A stretch of 64,000 nt of DNA from Mycolicibacterium iranicum (GTDB lineage: Bacteria; Actinomycetota; Actinomycetes; Mycobacteriales; Mycobacteriaceae): contig NZ_JACHVU010000001.1 of NCBI RefSeq assembly GCF_014190915.1, forward strand, positions 620,001 through 684,000. The letters are read 5' to 3'. A program made the translations under genes and the position numbers. Shown one piece after another: positions 51,448-60,357 of this stretch (within the stretch, counting starts at the first letter, position 1; each line of letters begins with the position of its first letter). Below the pieces are notes generated by a model. That model was not told the DNA's origin. It saw nothing but the letters and a program-made list of their open reading frames with translations, and did no database searches.

Positions 51448-52779
51448 TTGAACGAGATCGATCCCGCCGCCACCGCGTGGCTGCTGACCAGTACCGCCCT
51501 CGTGCTGTTGATGACCCCGGGGCTCGCCATCTTCTACGGCGGCATGGTCCGCACGACCGGCGTGCTCAACATGATCATGATGAGCTTCATCGCCATCCCG
51601 CTGGTCACGGTGTCCTGGCTGCTGGTCGGTTACAGCCTGGCGTTCACCGGGGACAGCGCCGGTGGACTGATCGGCGGGCTCTCCCACATCGGCCTGAGCG
51701 GGATCGCACCCGACACGGCGCACGGCCAGGTACCCGAGTTGCTGTTCGCCACCTTCCAGCTCAGCTTCGCGATCATCACTGCGGCGCTGATCAGCGGCGC
51801 CATCGCCGACCGTGCCAAGTTCGCCGCCTGGGTGGTGTTCGTCCCGGTGTGGGCGGTCGTCGTGTACGCCGTTGTGGCGCACTGGGTGTGGGCGCCGGGC
51901 GGCTGGCTGTTCGACCTCGGCGTGCTGGATTACGCCGGCGGCCTGGTCGTCGAAATCGTGTCGGGCGCTTCGGCGTTGGCACTGGCTCTGGTACTGGGGC
52001 CGCGCATCGGGTTCAAGAAGGACGCCATGCGTCCGCACAACCTGCCGTTCGTGCTGCTCGGGGTCGGGTTGCTGTGGTTCGGCTGGTTCGGGTTCAACGC
52101 CGGATCGGCGCTGGGTGCCAACGGAACCGCCGCGGCGATCTTCCTGAACACCCTGGTCGCCGGTTGCCTCGGCATGCTGGGCTGGTTGACCGTCGAACAG
52201 GTGCGCGACGGCAAGCCGACGACGTTCGGTGCGGCCTCGGGCGTGGTCGCCGGCCTGGTCGCCATCACCCCGTCCTGCGGGACCGTCGACACCCTGGGCG
52301 CCGCCGTGGTCGGGATCGCCGCAGGCGTGGTGTGCGCCTTCGCGATCGGCCTGAAGTTCCGCCTCGGCTACGACGACTCGCTCGACGTCGTGGGCGTACA
52401 CTTCGTCGGCGGCGTCGTGGGTGTGCTGCTGATCGGTCTGCTCGCCACCGACGTGATGACCGGCGGTCCGCGCGGCCTCTTCTACGGCGGCGGTCTGACG
52501 CAGCTCGGCAAGCAGGCGCTGGCCGTCGTGGTCGTCGCGGGATACGCGTTCGTCGTGTCCTATGCGCTGGCCAAGCTGATCGACCGCTTCATGGGATTCC
52601 GGATCAGCGCCGAGGACGAGACGTCGGGTGTCGACTTCTCCCAGCACGCCGAGACGGCCTACGCCGAGGGCGTGCACGGGCATGCCGCGCCGCGGCGGCC
52701 CGGCCTGTTCGGCACACCGGGCGCGCCTGCGCCCCGGCCCGAGCGCGACGACGACGACCGCGCGGAGCCGCAGCGCTGA
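51448..52779 (+). CDS. amt: Ammonium transporter, first twin-His replaced by Glu
   Basis: A 443-residue Amt/Mep channel with eleven helices. LAIFYGGMVRTTGVLNMIMM, RPHNLPFVLLGVGLLWFGWF and GFNAGSALGANGTAAAIFLN are Amt signatures. The second pore histidine is present (VVGVHFVGG), but the first, in GGTVVH of E. coli AmtB, is GGLVVE here. The same change occurs in some fungal Mep proteins. The C-terminal ~50 residues are a charged cytosolic tail. Start is TTG 51448 after GAAGGAG. The usual glnB-glnD partners are not adjacent. Confidence 0.9.
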   Translation: MNEIDPAATAWLLTSTALVLLMTPGLAIFYGGMVRTTGVLNMIMMSFIAIPLVTVSWLLVGYSLAFTGDSAGGLIGGLSHIGLSGIAPDTAHGQVPELLFATFQLSFAIITAALISGAIADRAKFAAWVVFVPVWAVVVYAVVAHWVWAPGGWLFDLGVLDYAGGLVVEIVSGASALALALVLGPRIGFKKDAMRPHNLPFVLLGVGLLWFGWFGFNAGSALGANGTAAAIFLNTLVAGCLGMLGWLTVEQVRDGKPTTFGAASGVVAGLVAITPSCGTVDTLGAAVVGIAAGVVCAFAIGLKFRLGYDDSLDVVGVHFVGGVVGVLLIGLLATDVMTGGPRGLFYGGGLTQLGKQALAVVVVAGYAFVVSYALAKLIDRFMGFRISAEDETSGVDFSQHAETAYAEGVHGHAAPRRPGLFGTPGAPAPRPERDDDDRAEPQR

Positions 52780-52869
52780 CAAGCCCCTGAACAGGGCATT
52801 TCACGAATCTCGAACGGCGGCGTCAACGCAGAGGTGCACGCTCACGGCATTCCCATCGAAGGAGTTGCC

Positions 52870-55848
52870 GTGCCCAGCGTCGAAGATCGCCCCGTTCCCG
52901 CAGAAGACGGCCGGGCCTCCGCCGGTATCGCCGCCGAACTGGCCGGGGCCGGTTTCCCGGACGCCACCGAGGTCGGCCGCGGCGGTGGCGGCGTCGTCTA
53001 CCGCTGCCACCAGCAGTCGCTGGGCCGCAGTGTCGCGATCAAGGTCCTGGCCTCCGACCTCGACGAGGACGACCGGGAACGGTTCATGCGTGAGGGTTTC
53101 GCGATGGGCGGGCTGTCCGGGCACCCGAACATCGTGAACATCCTGCAGGTCGGTGTCACCGACCGGAACCGCCCCTTCCTCGTGATGCCGTACCACGCGC
53201 GGGGATCGCTGGCCCAGCGTCTGCGGCGCGAAGGCCCCGTCGCCTGGCCCGAGGCGCTGCGCATCGGAGTGAAGCTGTGCGGGGCGCTGGAGACCGCGCA
53301 CCGGACCGGGACACTGCACCGCGACATCAAGCCGGCGAACGTGCTGGTCAACGATTACGGCGAGCCCCAGCTCAGTGACTTCGGCACCGCGCGCATCGCC
53401 GGCGGATACAAGACGGTCACCGGATTCTTCACCGGCACACTGTCGTACACGGCCCCGGAGGTGTTGGGGGGCCGGCCGCCGACCGCCGCGGCCGACGTCT
53501 ACTCCCTCGGCGCCACCCTGTACGCGCTGATCGCCGGCGGGCCCCCGCACGAGCGCAGGCCCGACGAGGATCTGATCGCGCACTACCTGCGGATCACCGA
53601 GACACCCGTACCCGACCTGCGCCCCCACGGGATCCCCGCCGACGTGTGCGCCGCCGTGGAGCGAGCCATGGCGCGCGAGCCGGGCGACCGGCAGGCGTCC
53701 GCCGACGAGCTCGGGCGTGAACTGCAGGAAGTGCAGCGCCGCAACGGGATTCCCGTCGACCCGATGGCCCTCAGCGAGCCGGTGAATCCCCCGGAACCCG
53801 CGGCGGCTGGTGCAGGCGAAAGCCCCCGCAGCGTGGTGCCGGAGGCGAGCATGTTCGCCCACACCGCGTCGATCAGCGCGTCGAGTCTGCCCTGGGCCGT
53901 GCCCGTTCCGGCATCCGTGTCCCCGGCACCCCTACCTGCGGCACCCACCCCGCGGCGGTGGCGCCGCAGACCGCTGCTGGTCGTGGCCGCGGCACTGGCC
54001 GCCCTGCTGGTCGTCGTCACCGGAGTACAGATGGCTCGATCGCCCCGTGAGGCCCGGGAAGCCGCCGGGGCGTCGTCGGCGGTGCCCGCCGCGCAGACGG
54101 TGACGGGCTGGACCCCGACCGCCGATGCGCGCGTGGTCCGCGGTGGCGTGGCCACCACCCAAACCGACGGCACCCTCTGGCTTTTCGGCGGCGCAGGTCC
54201 AGACGGGCGTGCCGGCGGAGCGCACGAAGGGTACGACCCGGCCCTGGACGGCTGGAAGAGCGGAGAGGACCTGCCGGTCCCGGTCCAGCGGGCCATGGCC
54301 GTGACGTGGCGGGGAAACCCCGTCGTGCTGGGCGGCTGGCGCACCGAGGGGACCGACACCGCCGTCGCCACCGATCAGGTGTGGCGGATGGTCGACGGAC
54401 ACTGGACGCAGCTGCCGCCGATGACGGAGCCCAGAGCCGCCGCCGGGGCCGCGGTGGTCGGCGACCGGATCGTCGTCACCGGAGGCGTGGACGCCGACGG
54501 CCGCCTGCTGGCGTCCACCGAGGTGTTCGACGGATCGTCCTGGCGGCGCGCGGCGCCCATCCCGACCCCCCGCCGCCTGCTGGGCGCGGCGTCCGACGAC
54601 GGCCGCGTCTACGCGATCGGCGGGACCACCGGAACGGGCGACCTGAACACCGTGGAGGCCTACGATCCGGTCGCGGACACGTGGGCGACGCTGACGCCGC
54701 TGCCCGGTGGGCGCAGCGACGCCGGGGTCGTCGTGGCCGACGGCCGCATCGTGGTCGTCGGCGGGAGCTCCGCCGGGCGCGCCTCCAAAGACGTTGTGGC
54801 GCTGGACCTCACGACGACACAGGGGACCGGGACCGCGTGGAGCGACCTGCCCGCGCTGGGTACCGTGCGGCAGGGACCGGCGGTCGCGGCGGTGGGCAAG
54901 ACCGTGTACGCGATCGGCGGGACCACCGCCGACGGCCGGCTGACCGCATCGGCCGAAGCCCTGAAGCTGCCGCCGCGCCGCCCGCAACCGGCGCCGGCGT
55001 GGCGCGCCCTGCCCGACGCGCCGAGCGCCCGCCTGATGATGGCGTGGACGGTGCTCGACGACGAGATCTGGATCGCCGGCGGCATCCACCACGGCGAGAC
55101 GTTGCGGACGGTCCAGACCTACAACCCGCGCACCGGGCAGTGGCGCGACCAGCCCCCGCTGCCCGTCGGGCTGCACCACGCCACGGCCGTGACCTACCGG
55201 GGCGAGGTCGTGGTCATCGGCGGCGCCGGCGACGGCATCGCCAGCGCGTCGAACACGGTGTACGCGTTCCGCGACGGGCAGTGGACCGAGCTGCCGCCCC
55301 TGCGGTATCCGCGGGCCGCACCTGTTGCCGCGGTGGTGGGCGACCGGCTGGTCGTCCTCGGCGGGCAGAACGACAAGCAGCTGGTCCTGCAGACCGAGAC
55401 CTTCGACGGCGACTCGTGGTCGGAGAGCGCGCCGATGCCCACGCCCCGTGAGCATCTCGCGGCGGTGTCCGACGGCGTCCACGTCTACACACTCGGCGGC
55501 CGGTCGCTGAGCGCCGACGAGAACTCCGCGGCGGTGGAACGCTTCGACCCGGCCGCCGGCACCTGGGAGCGGTTGCCCGACATGCCCACTGCGCGAGGCA
55601 GCTACGGCGCGGCGTTCCTCGACGGGCGCATCGTCGCGGTCGGGGGCGAGGAGCCGACCCGCGTGCTGGACATAGTGGAGATGTACGACATCGCGGCCGG
55701 GAAATGGACGGAGCTGGCGCCGATCACCACTCCGGTGCACGGTCAGGTGGTCGCCGCGGTCGGAAACACCGTCTACTGCATCGGGGGAGCCGACCGGCCC
55801 ACCCACGAGGGGCCTGTGGCCACCGTCGAGGCGCTCGACTTCAGGTAG
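52870..55848 (+). CDS. Transmembrane Ser/Thr protein kinase with extracellular Kelch propeller
   Basis: A 992-residue receptor kinase. GTG 52870 has GAAGGAG upstream. Residues ~35-300 form the kinase: GRGGGGVVYRC, VAIKVL, LHRDIKPANVLVND, LSDFGTARI and TAPEVLGG, all catalytic residues intact. A proline/alanine linker, one membrane helix (~366-390) and then ~600 residues with about a dozen Kelch-type repeats (GG, then VEAYDPVADTWATLTPLP and similar) follow. The propeller would sit outside and sense a ligand. It is convergent with the FHA-LuxR gene, overlapping by 8 bp, which suggests a kinase-substrate pair. Confidence 0.9.
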   Translation: MPSVEDRPVPAEDGRASAGIAAELAGAGFPDATEVGRGGGGVVYRCHQQSLGRSVAIKVLASDLDEDDRERFMREGFAMGGLSGHPNIVNILQVGVTDRNRPFLVMPYHARGSLAQRLRREGPVAWPEALRIGVKLCGALETAHRTGTLHRDIKPANVLVNDYGEPQLSDFGTARIAGGYKTVTGFFTGTLSYTAPEVLGGRPPTAAADVYSLGATLYALIAGGPPHERRPDEDLIAHYLRITETPVPDLRPHGIPADVCAAVERAMAREPGDRQASADELGRELQEVQRRNGIPVDPMALSEPVNPPEPAAAGAGESPRSVVPEASMFAHTASISASSLPWAVPVPASVSPAPLPAAPTPRRWRRRPLLVVAAALAALLVVVTGVQMARSPREAREAAGASSAVPAAQTVTGWTPTADARVVRGGVATTQTDGTLWLFGGAGPDGRAGGAHEGYDPALDGWKSGEDLPVPVQRAMAVTWRGNPVVLGGWRTEGTDTAVATDQVWRMVDGHWTQLPPMTEPRAAAGAAVVGDRIVVTGGVDADGRLLASTEVFDGSSWRRAAPIPTPRRLLGAASDDGRVYAIGGTTGTGDLNTVEAYDPVADTWATLTPLPGGRSDAGVVVADGRIVVVGGSSAGRASKDVVALDLTTTQGTGTAWSDLPALGTVRQGPAVAAVGKTVYAIGGTTADGRLTASAEALKLPPRRPQPAPAWRALPDAPSARLMMAWTVLDDEIWIAGGIHHGETLRTVQTYNPRTGQWRDQPPLPVGLHHATAVTYRGEVVVIGGAGDGIASASNTVYAFRDGQWTELPPLRYPRAAPVAAVVGDRLVVLGGQNDKQLVLQTETFDGDSWSESAPMPTPREHLAAVSDGVHVYTLGGRSLSADENSAAVERFDPAAGTWERLPDMPTARGSYGAAFLDGRIVAVGGEEPTRVLDIVEMYDIAAGKWTELAPITTPVHGQVVAAVGNTVYCIGGADRPTHEGPVATVEALDFR

Positions 55849-56449
55849 CGCGCAGCTGGGCGATCGTCACCGCGCCGCGGCGCAGCGCCTCGTTGGCGAG
55901 CCGCACGCGGCGATCTCCCTGCGCCGGGACGCCGAACTTCTCGTAGAGGTTCTGCAGGTGCTGCTTGACCGCGGCCTCGCTGACGAACAGCTCGGACGCG
56001 ATCCCCCGGACCGACACCGGCTCGGGGAACGGGGCGTCGGAGACCAGCGGGCGGCACAGCACGAGGAGGACGTCGACCTCGCGCGGCGTGAGCCGCGGCG
56101 GCAGGTCCAGCGGTTGTGCGGAGATCGTCTCCTCTTCCGGCCCGTCACCGTCGTTCCGAACCTCCCAGAAGAGCAGCCGCGACTTTCCGACCCGCACTTC
56201 GTCGCCCGAGCGCAGGACCCGCTCTGCGGTGATCCGCTCGCCGTTGAGGTAGGTGCCGTTGCGGCTCCCGAGATCTCGTATGGACCAGGCGAATCCGAGG
56301 TTCTCCAACACCGCGTGCAACCGCGAGACGGTCTCGTCGTGTGCGAGGGGGACGGTGTTCGTCGACGACTTCCCGAGGGTGGCCCGTGGGCCGCTCAGCG
56401 CGACCAGCTCCCGGCCGGCCGGTGTGGAGATCTCCAGATGTGACGGCAC
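55841..56449 (-). CDS. FHA-domain LuxR-type regulator
   Basis: A 202-residue protein. Residues ~15-95 form an FHA domain (GPRATLGKSSTN, SRLHAVLE and RDLGSRNGTYLNG), which binds phosphothreonine. The C-terminal part has RLTPREVDVLLVL and VSEAAVKQHLQNLYEKFGV, a LuxR/NarL helix-turn-helix. GTG 56449 is chosen for AGAGGAGG upstream. Domain order is the reverse of EmbR. The neighbouring kinase is the natural partner: phosphorylation could place this regulator at promoters. Its 3' end overlaps the kinase gene. Confidence 0.88.
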   Translation of the reverse strand: MPSHLEISTPAGRELVALSGPRATLGKSSTNTVPLAHDETVSRLHAVLENLGFAWSIRDLGSRNGTYLNGERITAERVLRSGDEVRVGKSRLLFWEVRNDGDGPEEETISAQPLDLPPRLTPREVDVLLVLCRPLVSDAPFPEPVSVRGIASELFVSEAAVKQHLQNLYEKFGVPAQGDRRVRLANEALRRGAVTIAQLRAT

Positions 56450-56593
56450 GGCGGGCCTCCTCTCGCGGCAATTCTGACCCACCGGCGTCGGGCCGTGCAG
56501 GGAACTCGCGAACGCCGTTGTCCCACAAGCAGTCGCACAACGACACCGCGGACCGCCGGGAAACTCCCGGCGACCCGCGGTTGGTGGGTCAAC

Positions 56594-57589
56594 TCAGTGG
56601 CGGGTGATTCGGCGGACGGAGCCGACGACCCGCCGCATCGGTGCGGTGTACAGCAGCGGCTGCCACGGCCACCCGCTGCGACCCTGTCCGCGTGGGGCTT
56701 TCAGGAAGGCCAGCCCCAGCACCAGGCCGAAGATCAGATGGCCGACCAACGTGATCGTCACCGTGGCGGTCGTCAGCGGGAACATCATCTGCTGACCGCG
56801 CGGCGCCAGGGCCACGGTCGCCATCAGCCCGGCCCATGTCGGGACGACCGCGAACACCACTGCGGCCGCCACGGCGTACACGTTCCGCCAGCGGTCGATG
56901 CCGAGCGCGAACGCGACGACGAAGAAGGCGACACCCAGCCCGCCGCCGTCGCCGAGGTAACGCCACACGTAGCCCACCGCGGCGCTACCCGTCGTGTCGG
57001 GCTCGCCGGTGACCCAGGAGCCCATCACGGGGATGAAATCGCCCATCAGGCCCAGGATGTGCACGGCGAACAGTCGGGCCCCGTCGTAGACGATGCACGC
57101 CACCATACCGGCGATGAGCCCACGCCCGACGATCATGTCGATGCGGTGCGGGGAGAAGACGATCACCGCACCCAGCACGGCGCTCAGCACGATCACCGCC
57201 ACGGACGTCGTGCTCTGCGGGACCAGGCCGAACACGTCGGCCGAGATCCCCAGGATGGGCATGGACGCCAACGCCAGCACCAGGACGACGCGGGCGGCGG
57301 TCCATGCGGTGGGCCTACTGTCGATCGAACTCAGATCGGCGTAGCGCTGCCGGACCGTGTTGGCCACGGTCGCCACCACCGGCAGGTCGAGCGGACGCAG
57401 GCGCCGCGTCTCGCCGTCGGCGACGGGGGCCTTCGCCGGGAGTGGGCGGACACGCAGGTCGGTCAGGCGCAGGTCGGTCGGGCGCACGTCGACCGGGCGC
57501 AGGTCGATCGGGCGCAGGTCGATCGGGCGGAGACGCACGGTGCGTTCTTCGCGGTGCCGGGTGCCGTCGATGCGTGTCGTGGTGACCAT
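56594..57589 (-). CDS. Membrane protein with N-terminal pentapeptide repeats
   Basis: A 331-residue protein. Residues ~18-48 are tandem LRPID-type pentapeptides (LRPIDLRPIDLRPVDVRPTD and so on), encoded by a 15-bp repeat. The rest contains about six hydrophobic segments (ARVVLVLALASMPILGI, TTSVAVIVLSAVLGAVIVF and GLGVAFFVVAFALGI). Function unknown. It lies just behind the FHA-LuxR gene on the same strand (111 bp apart) and may be a target. Confidence 0.7.
   Translation of the reverse strand: MVTTTRIDGTRHREERTVRLRPIDLRPIDLRPVDVRPTDLRLTDLRVRPLPAKAPVADGETRRLRPLDLPVVATVANTVRQRYADLSSIDSRPTAWTAARVVLVLALASMPILGISADVFGLVPQSTTSVAVIVLSAVLGAVIVFSPHRIDMIVGRGLIAGMVACIVYDGARLFAVHILGLMGDFIPVMGSWVTGEPDTTGSAAVGYVWRYLGDGGGLGVAFFVVAFALGIDRWRNVYAVAAAVVFAVVPTWAGLMATVALAPRGQQMMFPLTTATVTITLVGHLIFGLVLGLAFLKAPRGQGRSGWPWQPLLYTAPMRRVVGSVRRITRH
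57455..57529. repeat. 15-bp tandem repeat in a membrane protein gene
   Basis: Five units, consensus CAGGTCGATCGGGCG (plus strand), starting at 57455, 57470, 57485, 57500 and 57515; the last two are identical. In-frame, so copy number can vary without a frameshift. Confidence 0.85.
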
Positions 57590-57750
57590 GGGATTCCTCG
57601 GGTCGGTTGTCGCGGGGGTCGTTCAGGACGACACCATCGTCGCGTCACCGGCAGGCCCGTCGTAATCCCCGGCGCAGGGAGATCGGTGACCCCGGCGGTG
57701 AGGAAAACCTCTCCGGGCGGCAAGGTCGCCGCCGGGGCCCCGGGTGATCG

Positions 57751-58014
57751 TCAGGTGTTCCTGGCGTAGCGGATCAGGAACGCCGCACCGACTGCGGCCG
57801 AGGCCAGACCGACCGCGGTCCACAGCACCAGTGAGAACAGCAGGGTGGCCGAGGACAGTCCGACGCTGGAGAGCACGGACGCCGAGTACAGCAGCCAGAA
57901 CACGCGATACACCGCCCACAGCGCGGTGACCCCGGCCGAGATGCCGAAGATCAGGCTGCGGGTGCGGTCGACGCGGTCGATCTGCTCCTGGAGGCGGGCG
58001 GGAAGGAAGGTCAT
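57751..58014 (-). CDS. Small two-helix membrane protein
   Basis: An 87-residue protein with an N-terminal helix (LPARLQEQIDRVDRTRSLIF), then two hydrophobic stretches, the last ending LIRYARNT. No domain recognised. The ATG follows AAAGGACCACCGCG. Between it and the previous gene is a 161-bp gap without features. Confidence 0.6.
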   Translation of the reverse strand: MTFLPARLQEQIDRVDRTRSLIFGISAGVTALWAVYRVFWLLYSASVLSSVGLSSATLLFSLVLWTAVGLASAAVGAAFLIRYARNT

Positions 58015-58109
58015 CGCGGTGGTCCTTTGGTCATGGCCGCCCGGTTGGCGACGTGATGACCTGAGTACATCGGCGGCGGTGGGCTACCGATCCCAACAAT
58101 CCGGCCTCG

Positions 58110-59369
58110 CTAGCGGCGCAGCGGAGTAGCTGCTTCGAACGCCGCGGCCCGGCCCGCCGACTGCCACTGCAGCCAGTTCTCCCACCGCCTCAGGTTGAAC
58201 CGCTGCCAGCGCCGGTCGAGGGCAGGCGAGGCGCGGCGCAGCAGTTCGATCGCGGCGATCAGCGGAGTTCGCAGGCACAGCAAAGCAATTCCCGGAATCG
58301 CCGAGGGCAACTCATAGCGTCGGCGGTTCCACGGCAGCATGTACAGGCCCAGATAGCCGGCCTGCACGCGGTAGTGGTACTCGGAGCGCAGTCGCGCGAC
58401 ACCACGCAGCCCCGCCGGAGGTGCGAAGGCGGGGACGAAGGATTCGACGAGTTCGGCGCCGCTGGCCGCGCTGTCGTAGCTGCGGGCGGCGTCGGCCATC
58501 AGCAGGATGCGCCAGGCGTCGGCGACACTCTCCGGGAAGTAGCCGTCGCAGCGGACGCCGACCAGATGTCCGCAGTACCGGTTGAAGTGCAGGACGGCCC
58601 GCATCTCGCGCGGCGAGGTCAGGTGACCCAGGGGGAACAGTCCGAACGCCGGCGCGACGCTGCCGCCGAGCAGGGTGAGCAGCATCGCCGACTGGCTGAT
58701 CGGCAAACCCCAACGGCGCGTGTCCCATTCGGGGTGCTGTTGCACCCTGGCCCGCACACTGACATGCATGATGCGCACGTGCAGGGAGATGGCGCGCCCC
58801 GGCGAGCCGGGCGTCAGGATCGCCCCCGGCCGGCACACCTCGATCCACCAGCGCGAGGTCTCCAGGTAGCGGTGCAGCGCGCGTTCACCGGCATACCCGC
58901 CCGACAGCGAGAGCGGCACGGCCAGCCAGCCTTCGGTGTAGGTGTCGTTGGTGCCGGCGTTGCCCAGTGCCCCGAGCGCATAGGCCCAGCGCCGCCATAC
59001 CGCCGCGCCCTCCTCCACGAGCTCGGGCACCACCCAGTCGGGCAGCTGCTCGAACTCGTCGAACAGAGCGCGCATCGATTCCGGTGCCTCCGGGACGTTG
59101 TCGATGCCGACCCGCTGGGCCTCCTCGACGAGGTCGCGGGCCTTCCGGGCGCCCAGCGGGCCGTGGTAGGTCTCGGCGACGAAGCGTTCGGCCACCGGGT
59201 CACCCTCGTTCAGCCCGTCGATGAACGCCCGGGCGACCGCGTCGGACGGGAACGGGTCCACCCCGGTGCACCGCCGCACGAGGGTGCGCAGACGGCGGCG
59301 GCGCGCCGTGGTGTCCGGGAAGCGGAAGGCCGTGGGCGCTCCGGCCGGGCGCAGCGCTGGGTTCGCCAT
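58110..59369 (-). CDS. DUF2236/MpaB-family oxygenase-like protein
   Basis: A 419-residue protein related to latex-clearing protein (Lcp) and MpaB, which bind b-type heme. GWLAVPLSLSGGYAGERALH and RIMHVSVRARVQQHPEWD carry the region where the heme-ligand histidine and arginine/lysine are expected, and GVRCDGYFPESVADAWRILL follows. Actinobacteria encode many such copies of unknown role. ATG 59369 is chosen over 59399. Confidence 0.8.
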   Translation of the reverse strand: MANPALRPAGAPTAFRFPDTTARRRRLRTLVRRCTGVDPFPSDAVARAFIDGLNEGDPVAERFVAETYHGPLGARKARDLVEEAQRVGIDNVPEAPESMRALFDEFEQLPDWVVPELVEEGAAVWRRWAYALGALGNAGTNDTYTEGWLAVPLSLSGGYAGERALHRYLETSRWWIEVCRPGAILTPGSPGRAISLHVRIMHVSVRARVQQHPEWDTRRWGLPISQSAMLLTLLGGSVAPAFGLFPLGHLTSPREMRAVLHFNRYCGHLVGVRCDGYFPESVADAWRILLMADAARSYDSAASGAELVESFVPAFAPPAGLRGVARLRSEYHYRVQAGYLGLYMLPWNRRRYELPSAIPGIALLCLRTPLIAAIELLRRASPALDRRWQRFNLRRWENWLQWQSAGRAAAFEAATPLRR

Positions 59370-59439
59370 CGCTCTGTCATATCCCACTACGGGCCGCACG
59401 GCGCTGCTTTCCGGGGCCGACCTCAGTCGTGCGGGCGGG

Positions 59440-60276
59440 TCACCTCGACCACACCCCCGACACCGCCGTGCGCAGCACGTACTCCTCGAATGACCGTGCA
59501 GGTCTACCCAGGACCGCGGCGACGCCGTCGGTCGGTGTCGAGAGCACCCCGCGGTCCATCATCACGAACATCTCGGCGATGTGGTGGGCGTCGTCGGCGG
59601 TCAGGCCCTGCTCGACGAGCGCGGCCGTGTACTCGGCAGGCGAGATCTGCTTGTAGGTGACCGGTCGCCCCACGGCCCGGGCGATGACGTCGGCCGCCTC
59701 GGCGAAGGTCAGCGCGTCCGGCCCGGACAGTTCGTAGATCCGGCGGGCGTGCGGGCCGGGGTCGGTGAGCACCGCGGCGGCCACGTCGGCGACGTCTTCG
59801 ATGTCGATCAGCGGTTCGGGGACGTCTGCGGCCGGCAGCGCCAGCTCGCCCGCCAGGATCGGCTCGAGCCACAGTTCCTCGTCGAAGTTCTGCGCGAAGT
59901 TGTTGGGCCGCAATACTGTCCAGTCGAGCGTCGACCCGCGGACGGCGTCTTCGGCAGAGCGCATGTCGCGGCCGAATTCCGAGTCACCCCACGTGTCGGC
60001 GCCACGCCCCGACAGCAGCACGATCCGCCGTACCCCGGCGCGTTCCGCCCGGGCGACGAAGTCGTGGGCAGGTCCGGGCGTCGCGGGCGCCACCATGTAG
60101 ACGGCGTCGATGTCTCGCAGGGCGGCGTCCCAGCCGCCCGGATCGGACCAGTCGAACGGTGTCTCACTGGAGCGCGACGCCAGCCGCACCGGGGTGCCGC
60201 GCAGCCGCAGCCGTGCAGCGACACGGCGCCCGGTCTTTCCGGTGGCGCCCAGGACGAGAACGGTTTCTGAAGTCAT
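59440..60276 (-). CDS. NmrA-like NAD(P)-binding protein (second copy)
   Basis: A 278-residue protein with VLVLGATGKTGRRVAARLR, VYMVAPATPGPAHDFVARAE, VLLSGRGADTWG and WTVLRPNNFAQNF. It is similar in layout to the NmrA-like protein at 50.5 kb, as might be expected for paralogues controlled by different regulators. It is divergent from an AraC gene, its likely regulator, across 81 bp. The ORF reaches 60963 but that extension overlaps the AraC gene and is spurious. Confidence 0.87.
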   Translation of the reverse strand: MTSETVLVLGATGKTGRRVAARLRLRGTPVRLASRSSETPFDWSDPGGWDAALRDIDAVYMVAPATPGPAHDFVARAERAGVRRIVLLSGRGADTWGDSEFGRDMRSAEDAVRGSTLDWTVLRPNNFAQNFDEELWLEPILAGELALPAADVPEPLIDIEDVADVAAAVLTDPGPHARRIYELSGPDALTFAEAADVIARAVGRPVTYKQISPAEYTAALVEQGLTADDAHHIAEMFVMMDRGVLSTPTDGVAAVLGRPARSFEEYVLRTAVSGVWSR

Positions 60277-60357
60277 GTCCCCAGTGAACCGAAACATGTC
60301 GGACGATTCCATGGGTCTGAAGCCGCATTGCCTGTGAATTCGTCTAAGGTGGGCGCA

